A DNA stretch of 64,000 nt, taken from assembly GCA_036250195.1 (NCBI GenBank), contig JAVHZZ010000003.1, forward strand, positions 34,006,335 to 34,070,334. The letters run 5' to 3'. The notes below the pieces were generated by a model. The model saw nothing but the letters and a program-made list of their open reading frames with translations, was not told the DNA's origin and ran no database searches. The position numbers were made by a program, and so were the translations under genes. The stretch is from Mixophyes australis (Eukaryota; Chordata; Amphibia; Anura; Limnodynastidae). Positions 39,601-51,600 of the stretch are shown one piece after another; position 1 is the first letter of the stretch; each line of letters begins with the position of its first letter.

Positions 39601-42600
39601 TAGAAATGGACAAAGGCAGTTTGGTGTCTGTCTGTGTATGACACCCTACCCTTATCGTGAAATTGACAAAGCAGCAGCCTTTCAAGACTGTACGTGATAT
39701 AGAAATGACCAAGTCCCTTTCCTATTTGGGGTTAGATTACACCCTACACTTATATAGAAAGTTTTAAAAAGATGTTATCATTATCATCTTCAGCATCATC
39801 CTTACCCTCATCAGTGTGTACATCATCATCACAGACTATCAATTCATCTACGCTTGAATCCGCCATTAGAGAACTGTCAGTGCTTGGATGTCTTTGATGG
39901 TGAAGGCCTTCCTCGTGGAAGATGTAGTTAATTTTTATGAACATCATTTTCTCCATATTTTTTGATTTTTTGGCAGTAACATTCTACGGCGATCACTGAC
40001 TAAGTTCCCGGCTGTGCTGAAAACTCGTTCAGAGTACACACTGGAGGGTGGGCAGCTTAGGTATTGCAAAGCAAGTTTGTACATGGGTTTCCAAATGGCC
40101 TGCTTTTCTTCACAGTAAGGAATGGAAGTGTCTGACATTTCCATATCAATTACCTCTTGAAAATAATCCTCCACCATCCTTTGCATGTTAATACTCGGGT
40201 TGGATGGAGTTATGGGCAAGGTCACACTTTTTTTGAAAAATCTTTCAAACCAGCCCAGATGTTAATTTGTTCTGGTCTGCCCCCTGCGTCTTCCCTGCTT
40301 AGCTTTTGAAAATTAAATTTTTTACGAGCAGCAGCAGCTTGAGAAACTGAATGAGGACACGTCTTCAAGCCAAGGCCCAGTTCAGCAGACAACTCGCTGA
40401 GCAATAGCTCCTTGCAAAAGTTCACATATCGCTAATTTTGAAGCAAAGACTCAATGTAGGTCTTAAACCTTGGATCAAGCACAGTGGCCAAAACATACTG
40501 ATCCGAGTTCAAGATCTTAATAACTCGAGGATCATTGTGAAGCGAATTAAGAACTTGATCTACAAGGCCAACATAATTTGCGGAATTGCTTGCTTTCATC
40601 TCATCCTTCAGTTTCTCAAGCTGCTTTTCCAATAGTCTAATTAAAGGAATGACTTTCCTCAAGTTAGCAGAGTCTGCACTCACTTCACATGTCACAACTT
40701 CAAATGGTCTCTGCACCTTGCACAGCACTGAAAGGATTTCCCACTGTGCAAGAGTGAAATACATCCCCCCCTCCTTCCCCAATGTCATGGCTTGTGCAAT
40801 ACGCTTGGATGGCTTTGCGCTGTTCCTCCATCCTCTGAAACATGTACAGGGTGGAATTCCACCTAGTTACCACCTCTTGCTTAAGTTGGTGGCAGGGCAA
40901 GTTAAACTGCTCTTGGAGCTGCTGCAATCTCCTACATGCTGTGGCAGAATGCCTGAAATGGCCTGAAATTTTACTGGCCACCGAAAGCATCTCCTGCACC
41001 TCACGATTATTTCTTAGGAAGCTCTGCACCAGCAAGTTGATGGTTTGAGCAAAACAGGGAATGTGATGGAATTGTTGGCGTTATCAGAAATGACATATCC
41101 TGGGGAGAGTCCAAGTGGTATAAGCCATGTATCAATCATATCTCTTAGTTTTCGTAAGAAATTGTCAGCTGTATGCCTGTTAGTGAAGCCGGTGATACAA
41201 AGAGTGGCCTGCCTGTGACAAATGTTACGTAGTGGTGTACATGCTGCTGCTGTTCCTGCTGGTGAAGGTGAATGACCAACCCAGTGGGCTGTCACAGTCA
41301 TATAGTCTTTGGTTTGCCCACTTCCACTTGTCCACATATCTGTGGTTAAGTGGACAGTGGGCAGAATGGCATTTTTCAGCGCAATCTACATTTTTACACA
41401 CTTTTTCGTATAGTTGTGGAATAGCTTTACGGGAAAAATGGTGTTGCTATGAAATTTTGTAACGCGGACACAAAACCTCAATTAACTGTGAAAAACCAGC
41501 TGCATTTATTGTGGATATTGGACGCAGATCTAATACTAACATGGTAGCCATGGCGTCTGTGATTCGCTTTGCGACTGGGTGACTGCTCTCATATTTGCTT
41601 CCCCTAGCAAATGATTGTTTCACAGTTAATTGTTATAATTTAGGACTGCTCTTTTTCTTGGCCTTCTTCTGGGATGAACATTCACCCCCAGCAGCAGCAA
41701 CAGCAGCAGCAGTGGGACTAACACTTTCTTCAGAGGAATCAATTATAGTGCAGGAGTCATCAAGCCTTACTAAGTGGGATGCAGTGCTAACTCCAAGCGC
41801 TACTGAGGATATTGATGAGGATGGTGTTGTGGGTGTATTTTGTAGCTGTCGAATGTCGGTGACCGAAGGGTCCTAGCTGATGATGGAGTTCTTGTAATTT
41901 TTTTGGAAGAACTTTCAGCTTTTCCCAACACTTTGACATGAACTCTCGTCAAATGGCGTAACATGGATGGGGTTCCAAGATGGTTAAGGTCCCTCCCTCG
42001 ACTGACTGTGGCTTGACATACACTACAAATGGCTATACAACTGTTGTCAGGATTTGGGTAGAAATAATTCCACACATAAGAAGTGGATTTTTTGGTTTTA
42101 TGCCCAGGCATGACAATGGCCTTTTTCTTGTCACGGTCCAGAACTGCTGCCACTGGTGCAGGACTTACACAAACAACCTCATCCTCATCAACATCCTCAT
42201 TAGCGCCATCGTCGACTACACAAATCTCCCCCTCATCCTCTTCTAATTCCAAAGTGGCATCCTCAATTGGTGTATCACCGGCTACACCCGGGCTGTTCAG
42301 GCACACATCAGCAGAAATGCTTAAAGGGTCCTTTTTTATGGGTACACTATCAGAATGCTCTCCATTACACATACCACTGTTGGAGGGACTCTCCACAGGG
42401 ATTGGTGTCATTTCTGATTCTGAGCATAAATTGTGCTCTACTGCCTTACTGTTTTCTTGCAGCTCTGCTTTCACGCGTAACAGTAGTTGTGCACCACTTT
42501 TGGACTGCAAATTACTTGGTCTTGCTTGGTCACGAGTGAAAGTACAAGAAGAAGGCTCAGTAACATTTTTTGATCTGGCACTAATAGAGAAAGGCGAAGG

Positions 42601-45600
42601 CCTCATTATTTCTTTGCCACTGCGTGTGTAGAATGGCGTGTTGGCAATTTTTTTTTTATCGGCAGTTAACTTTTCCTCAGTTACACTTCTTTTTCGCTTC
42701 AACACGGTAAAAAAAAATTTTGGATTTGTTTATTTGCCTGATTTAAATAGACTATGTACTTTTACATAGGCTTTACCAGATGACGTACTGGGAACACTAC
42801 CATCAGGACTGGTGCCAGCACCTGCTTGCTGATCCTGCTCATATGTGGACTGCTTTGAATCCATTTTAATGAGCCCAAAGCACTTGTAGTGCAAAATATT
42901 AAATAGATAGTGCTACTAGATAAGACTTTCAACACTAGAAAAATTGTGGTTTCACACTGGGGAATATGGGACACCCCAAAACACTTGTAGTGTAAAAAAT
43001 TAAATAGATAGTGCTACTAGATAAGACTTTCAACACCAGAAAAATTGTAGTTTCACACTGGGGAATATGTGACACCCCAAAAAACATGTAGTGTAAAATA
43101 TTAAAGAGTTAGTGCTGCTAGATAAGACTTTCAACACCAGAAAAAATGTGGTTTCACACTGGGGATTATGGGACACGCCAAAGCACTTGTAGTGCAAAAT
43201 ATTCAATAGATAGTGCTGCTAGATAAGACTTTCTGCAGCCAGAAAATAGTTTCTGTAGGAGGGAATATGACACCCCAAACAGTTGGTAATGTTTGCAAAA
43301 ATGCCTCTATCCTCCTCTCTTACTGCTATAACAATTGCTAGAAGAATTGCAATAAGAATTGCAAGAATAATTGCTCTGTCCCTGCTCTAATGTTCCCTGG
43401 TCTAATAATGCCTGCGACCTAACCCTGCTCTCCTCTGTCAAATGGCGATGGATTGCTGTGGATGCGGGTATTTATGGATTTCAAATATCGCGAGAACCGA
43501 GCTCCGAGATCCGACGACATCACAATGACGTTTTGTCTCGATTTCGAATCCGAATTGGCGCGAGAATACTGAGCCTGCTCGGCTCGGTACTCGGATAGGT
43601 GAAGTTTGGGCGGGTTCGGATCTCGGGGAATTGAGCTCTCCCATCTCTACTTACTACTTCCCTTGAATTGCAGAACAGGGGAGGGAAGGGGCGAATAAAC
43701 GTAAGCAATATACAGTAAGGTCGCGCCGAGGGCATGCTAACCCCAAGTGATTCAAGTCCTGGGTTTTCTGTAAGTATGTGTTTTTTTTTCGCCGTATAGT
43801 TTGCACAAGCTCCAGGGCAGGTGTAAGTGATAGTGATGACTAACACAGTATAGTCTTTATGTTAAAAACTACACGTATCAGTGCAGGGGAGGGCTGGCAA
43901 ATATGAGCCGGGGGGACAAGACTTGACTCAGCAGCCTATATTAAAGGAAAAAAAATTTAGGTGGCCCAGTGACTCAGCCCAAGGTAGCCCACTATGGGAC
44001 CGGCCCAGCCTGCCTCTCTATCTGTGCCACTAGCTAGCACAGAACATGTGTATGCAAGGAAGATAGGCTATAAAAATGCATTGTATGTAGTATTAGTAAG
44101 AACATCTTGATTTATGTGATTACTGTTAAAAAATATTGGTACGTATTTTTTTTACAAATATTTTTATTAAATGATTATAGTATTAAGAGTTCATTTGTTT
44201 TCTAAAAATTTTTTTTTTGCATGCGTTCTAATGGGACTTTATAGTGCACATATGTATGTGTCTATCCTGCACTTAGTTCTGTCTGTCTACATACGGCTAG
44301 TAACAATTAGGCAGAGCGTACTTATACCAAGATTCAAATGGAAAGGTATATTGATGTCCGCTTATATTTGCATACGGGCGTAGGTGTGCACAAGTTACTT
44401 GATTTTTTTAACGAAAGTTGCATGCAGATGAATCAACTGACCACAGTACACAGTTATTTTCTGTACTTGTCATTAGTATCAATAGTGATCTCAACCTGTG
44501 CAGTTGTTAATACACATGACCAGTGCAAAACAGTTTTCGATACTTGTTATTAGCACCACTGTAGACCTATGGTATACAAATGGTTCAATATGAACCAATG
44601 TTATTTTTTTAACACCTTGGTTTTGCACCAATCTGCTCATTAAGGTGAAAGCTAATCTCCAATCTTAGGAGATGCCTCTACAAACCGAAGTAAGTATAGG
44701 TGGAGAGGCAGACCAATCCGAAAAGGTGCTATGTGCAATAGTGTAAACACCACATCAACGTCCAGTCCCTTACTACTTCAAAACCACTTCTTTAAATGCA
44801 AGTTTTTATTTTTCCCCCCTAAATACTGCTTTGCTTAGTCTTATTTAGGACTTAAATTAATCGTTAAAGTAAGGGAACATTTTTTTTTTTATCTAATTTT
44901 TTTGTGTGTGAGCTACTTATTACATTGTATAAAAGAGTAACTTGATTAGGATAAAATATAACATGTAGACAAATGCAAAATCACACTTACAGCAGTGGTT
45001 TTGATAGAGTTATAAAAAAATAAATTTTAGATGCATTTAAACACTATATTGTATAATATAAAACATATTAAATGATGCAAGGCTATCCACCCTCTTTCGT
45101 CCCCCTCTCCTGTGTCTAATTACCTTTCCTCTGTGTCCCTCCACCTCTCTCTCTCATGTCTCCCTTATATCTACCATGTTACCATTTATCTTTCCTTTAT
45201 CTGTTTCCTTTCTCTGTTCCTATGTGCCCCCTCATTGCAGGTATTCCCCTCTCTACCTCCCAACCTGCTCTCCCCTGTTCCTCACATCCTCGCATCTCGC
45301 TTCTTCCTTACTCTTTGATCCTCTCTATCTATCCCTGTTCCTGTTCCTATTATTACCTTTCATTATTGAATTCACACTTTTGCCCCTCCATCATCATGCT
45401 GTTTCCCCGCCTCCATCACACTGTGCCCCTCCTTCACCACACTGCATCCTCCTTCATCACACTGTGCCCCCTCCATCATACTGTGTCCCCTCCATCATAC
45501 TGCCCCCTCCTTCATCACACTGTGCCCCCTCCAACATACTGTCTCCCCTCCATCACACTGCCCCCTCCTTCATCACACCGCATCCTCCTTCATCACACTG

Positions 45601-48600
45601 TGCCCCCTCCATCATACTGTGTCCCCTCCATCACACTGCCCCCTCCTGCATCACACCGCATCCTCCTTAATCACACTGTGCCCCCTCCATCATACTGTGT
45701 CCCCTCCATCACACCGCCCCCTCCTTCATCACACCACATCCTCCTTCATCACACTGTGCCCCCTCCATCATACTGTGTCCCCTCCATCACACCGCCCCCT
45801 CCTTCATCACACCGCATCCTCCTTCATCACACTGTGCCCCCTCCATCATACTGTGTCCCCTCCATCACACTGCCCCCTCCTTCATCACACCGCATCCTCC
45901 TTCATCACACTGTGCCCCCTCCATCATACCGTGTCCCCTCCATCACACTGCCCCCTCCTTCATCACACTGCATCCTCCTTCATCACACTGTGCCCCCTCC
46001 ATCATACTGTGTCCCCTCCATCACACTGCCCCCTCCTTCATCACACCGCATCCTCCTTCATCACACTGTGCCCCCTCCATCATACTGTGTCCCCTCCATC
46101 ACACTGCCCCCTCCTTCATCACACCACATCCTCCTTCATCACACTGTGCCCCTTCATCATACTGTGCCCCCTCCATCATACTGTGCCCCCTCCATCATAC
46201 TGTGTCCCCTCCATCATACTGTGCCCCGTCATCATACTGTGCCCCCTCCATCACACTGTGTACCTTCCATCATACTGTGCCCCCTCCTTCATCACACAGT
46301 GCCCCCTCCTTCATCACACTGTGCCCCCTCCATCATACTGTGTCCCCTCCATCACACTGTGCCCCCTCCTTCATCACACCGCATCCTCCTTCATCACACT
46401 GTGCCCCCTCCATCATACCGTGTCCCCTCCATCACACTGCCCCTCCTTCATCACACTGCATCCTCCTTCATCACACTGTGCCCCCTCCATCATACTGTGT
46501 CCCCTCCATCACACTGCCCCCTCCTTCATCACACCGCATCCTCCTTCATCACACTGTGCCCCCTCCATCGCGCTGCCCCCTCCTTCATCACACCGCATCC
46601 TCCTTCATCACACTGTGCCCCCTCCATCATGCTGTGTCCCCTCCATCACACTGCCCCCTCCTTCATCACACCACATCCTCCTTCATCACACTGTGCCCCC
46701 TCCATCATACTGTGTCCCCTCCATCACACTGCCCCTTCTTCATCACATTGCATCCTCCTTCATCACACTGTGCCCCCTTCATCATACTGTGCCTCCTCCA
46801 TCATACTGTGCCCCTCCATCATACTGTGTCCCCTCCATCATACTGTGCCCCCGTCATCATACTGTGCCCCCTCCATCACACTGTGTCCCTTCCATCATAC
46901 TGTGTCCCCTCCTTCATCACACAGTGCCCCCTCCTTCATCACACTGTGCCCCCTCCATCATACTGTGTCCCCTCCATCACACTGTGCCCCCTCCTTCATC
47001 ACACCGCATCCTCCTTCATCACACTGTGCCCCCTCCATCATACTGTGTCCCCTCCATCACATTGCCCCCTCCTTCATCACACTGCATCCTCCTTCATCAC
47101 ACTGTGCCCCCTCCATAATACTGTGTCCCCTCCATCACACTGCCCCCTCCTTCATCACACCGCATCCTCCTTCATCACACTGTGCCCCCTTCATCATACT
47201 GTATCCCCTCCATCACACTGCCCCCTCCTTCATCACACCGCATCCTCCTTCATCACACTATGCCCCTCCATCATACTGTGTCCCCTCCATCACACTGCCC
47301 CCTCCTTCATCACACCGCATCCTCCTTCATCACACTGTGCCCCCTCTATCATACTGTGCCCCCCCATCATACTGTGCCCCCTCCATCATACTGTGTCCCT
47401 TCCATCACACTGTGCCCCTTCTTCATCACACTGCATCCTCCTTCATCACACTGTGTCCCCTCCTTCATCTCACAGTGCCCCCTCTTTCATCACACTGTGC
47501 CCCCTCCTTCATCACACTGTGCCCCCTCCTTCATCACACTGTGCCCCCTCCTCTATCACACTTTTAACCCTTCATCACACTGTGCCCCCTTATTCATCAC
47601 ACTGTGCCATCTCCTAAATCACATTGTGCCCTCTTCATCCCATTGTGGCCCCTTCATTACACTGCTATCCCCTTCATCACTGCTGCCCTCTTCATCACTA
47701 TGCCCCCTTGATCACACTGGTACCCCCTCCATTCTTTACTTAACATTCTATGACATTCTGTCTTGTTTTCTTCCTCTTCTGTCTTCTTTTCTTCAGTGTG
47801 CTGGCTCCTCTCTCCACTGCTCCTCACTGACAGTGCCGGGACATGATGATGTCACACTCTACAGCCAGAAAGAAATGCGCCGGGTGCAGCTGCTGGCACC
47901 AAGTAAATTAGTGCTTGCCGGTGGACAAGCATTCCCAGGCCCTGGCTGCCTGCAAGAAAGTGGGGTGAAGAAGTGCCGATATGTCTTTTCGGCACATATC
48001 ACCCCACTTACAGAATCACTGCCTTACAATATCATGGAGTACCACATAAAAGGCTTATCTCTGGATGCAGATGCTGATAGAGGTCATTCTTCAGATGTGA
48101 TGGTCCTTGAATGACTGAATTTTCCAAAGAGTTTCATCTGTCTTTTATTCGATACTCAATACTGTGAATGACACTGTTGTGAGATATTGCCTTTGCCCAG
48201 TGGCCGGGTATACGGTGGTATGCCATACCACCACTTCTCCTACTGCTTTCAACATAAAACTATCAGATTCCAGTCACTTACATTTTCCATAACACCACTT
48301 CTAAATTTCCACTTCGAACACTACATTTGCCTATATAAAGTTATATTGTAGCCTGATCAGGTTGCATGTGGAGACAATTCATTTTTCCATACTAATTTTG
48401 TCATAGGATGAACTTGAGCTGTGTACCCTTCTGTCTTTCTATTTTATTACAATGTCCTTCTCTGTTGAAATGCCCTCCCTGTCTTTTTTTCTTCACATTT
48501 TCATCTTGTGGCAACACAATGCCACTACCCCCATCTGTTACAAATAGTAACACCTAAATTAATATTTGATGTAATCACCTAAACCAGTAGCAAAATTATA

Positions 48601-51600
48601 TAAACTTAATAGAACACACTCACACATACAAACAAAAAAGAAGGGGAAAGATTACAATCAGTGCCACCTTTAACTAAAACATCCATTTACTGCATCCCCT
48701 GTAATGGGGAAATGTTAGAAGCATGTAAGGCAGCAGTATGTCCACCCTCATAACACCAGATACCTCAGCTTTCCTCACTATAGACACACAGCAGGTTACT
48801 AAAGGCTTGTAGACAAGGGCACCAATAAGGCGCTTGCTCAGTATGCTTCTGACATGCTGCACACTCAAGAAATTTTGGTTCATTGAACCCTTGGGCAAAC
48901 GCTCACTAGGGGTATTCGTTGTGTGAACATGGGACGATCTTTGAATGCAAGGCAATGCCGCTTGTAATATTTTTAAAGCGCAGCTGAATGTCTTAAAGCA
49001 AAGTTATATATATTAAAGAAAAAAATAAAATTGAATTAATGAGCATTTTTGTCACTTACCGTTCCAGGCCACTGTTGAAATACTACTTGGAATTGTAAGA
49101 TTAGAATCACATATGTCCAGATTATTAGTATAGTATTGTGTGGGAATGCTGTTGCTACCATTGAAGGACCAGCTCATACTTTTTACCGATCTGCCATTAC
49201 ATTTGCATTCCAATGTTATTGATGTCCCCTCTGAAATTCTCTCAGATTTTGCAATAATATTAGCTTGAACTAACCGGAAAATAGAAGAAAACATATTTTA
49301 TTCAACATAATCTAAGCATTCCTATTCCTATTCTGCAGGTATGGAACAATGCACAGTGCAATTGCTCTGGCTGCATATGATTCTCAGTATTTGTTCTTTA
49401 TTATGCAGATGTTAAATGTATTAAAAATGAGACATTAACAAAAATGGGGCCATATTTTAATGTCGCCCAGCGATCATATATCGAAAAGGCACAATGTTCA
49501 ATTTACGTCTCGTGCATTGTGTGTAATGGTTCTATATTCTGGGCTTCAGTTTGTCTAGTCTTTTAAAACCATTGGTTGTTTTCTTTTTGGCACCAAATTC
49601 AGTAAAACATATTAACGTATTCCTAGTTTTCCTGTGTATCAGCAATGATGATCTGAATTCAGGTAAAATATTTATTTTAATTATAACTTACAGATTTTTT
49701 GCAGCGATATGAGATGAATTATCGTAGCATTTTAACAATTTACTCATGCTGGGTCAGGGCCTCCAATTAGCAGACTATTTTAAATTGAGTTGCCTTTCGT
49801 CCATATCTGTACACAGCAGCGAAAGACATAACTTCTGGGTTCTCCCCCTGGCTGAGATTACTGCACATACACTGCAATGTGCACTCCCCTCCATCAGGCC
49901 ATAACACCATGGTAAGAGTGACTAAGGCCACCTTCAGATGGCGTCAGCCAGCTCCGAAAAGGAAAGATTTTGGAAGCTTAATAAATTAAAAAACTATAGG
50001 GACATTGGTTACGATCGAAACTGCAGAGAACGCTGGAGATATCTGTGTTATCTCCATCATTAGAGTTTTCTTAAAAAGTCCTGATACTAAATTTTGCCAT
50101 AATCCTGCGAAAACTAATGTTTTTCAGGATTTAAGGCACAAAAGTGTTTCATAAATAGGTCCCTAATTGAGCATGACGTGCAGTTTTGCATTACGGAACA
50201 GTATGTATATACTACAATACTTTATCAATATAGAATATACATTCTTGATTTCCGTCCTGGGTTTTACTTACACTTACTGACACTTAAATCGATCCTCCTT
50301 GCTTTGGGAGGTCTGCCTAGACCTTCTGCTCTCTGAAGTGGTAAATTAATTGGCATCCTTTGTATAAGGGCAGTGTACGGATGGAGCAAGTGTCACGTTA
50401 CCATCAAACCATACTGGATATTGATTTTAGGAGGGGGATGGGAGTAGGATGCACGCTTTTGTTTTATTAAACTATTAGACAAATATTATATAGACCTAGA
50501 TGTAAGTCATCATTACCAAGATGTTGAAATGGCCCAGGAAGAAGTCGGTGATGATGACTGCTGTATCTTACATCTACGCTGTACACTGAAACTTATTAAT
50601 GAATCATTTTCACAGTGTGTGGTAAGAGTCTCCTAAGCCACCAGTACTGGTACTACAAGAAAAAACTTATTGAGATAAAACCGCAATGCTCCGGGAGTCG
50701 TATTAAAACTTGCTACATCTGTACACTATAAACACAAATAATTATACGCCGATATCAAATAACTTTTTTAAAAATGTTGTTGTGCCCACAAATCCCTGCT
50801 GGAACGTTGTATATTAACTGCTAATAACTCTTGGAAAGTTTTTTTTATTAGACAATACGTACACGAAGCTGTAAATGTCACTTTGACTGTCTGTGACTGG
50901 ACGGCTCCATTCCCTGTGAAACATGTAAAAGAATAGCTGGATTCGTCTACACCGGTGCATTTTGAGAGGTCTGCTGAGATTGTGTAGGTTTTACATGTTG
51001 AGCTGTTTTTTGTGATCCCTGTTTTTAAAAAGAAAAGAAATATGAAGTACATTATGTGAGGTAGGCACAGCAGCAACTGTATCAAATACTTGTATTCTGT
51101 TATCATCTTAACAAAAATAAATGGAAAATGTATGCTGTCTTTGGTACTCTAAAGAAGAGGCAGGTATTTTGCAAGAATACAGAAGGAACCAGTGACATCA
51201 CTGAGTCATGATTATTATATCCTCTAATTGTCCCGGTTTCCACACTGAAAAGATTTAATAATTGGAGGATGGAGTCATGTCTTATTGGGAGCGTAGTCTT
51301 CCAATCTAGAAGGGCTTAAAGTGTCTCAGTTTTTCACAATGGATTGTTGGGAGACTGATTAACTGTATCATTTTACAAGGAGCCAGTCACAACACTGTGA
51401 TGCCATCAGTTCTAAATTCTGTATTTCAATTATGACACTGGTTCCTAGTGAAAAGGTTATCTTTTTTTTTTACGTTTTCCCTATCCCATCCACGCCTCCC
51501 AAATTCATTTACTTTACTACAATACAGTACCCATGTTCCTTTTGTATTCATGGTCCAGCCATGCCACTACGGCTGAGAGTTCTCCTCAGCTCCCGGGACC

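Larger units (their letters stand above)
35138..43649 (-). mobile_element. 8,512-bp hAT DNA transposon, complete ends
   Basis: The left end is TAGAGATGG, the right end CCATCTCTA, and the octamer CTTACTAC flanks both sides (35130-35137 and 43650-43657): the hAT superfamily pattern. Inside, on the minus strand, lie a BED zinc-finger N-terminus, the transposase core and the hAT C-terminal dimerisation region, all broken by frameshifts. Subterminal tandem repeats sit at both ends. An L2-like LINE and a 2.6-kb tandem duplication expand the element. The transposase is inactive in this copy, but the ends look usable in trans (inference). Confidence 0.93.

Noticed and set aside
45156..47617. Proline/histidine-rich proteins of 470-803 residues
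   Set aside because: All three plus frames are open through the same minisatellite, which shows absence of stops rather than coding selection.
47800..48114. Coding end of the long Pro/His-rich frame after the minisatellite
   Set aside because: The frame runs out of the repeat into sequence without recognisable domain or splice context.
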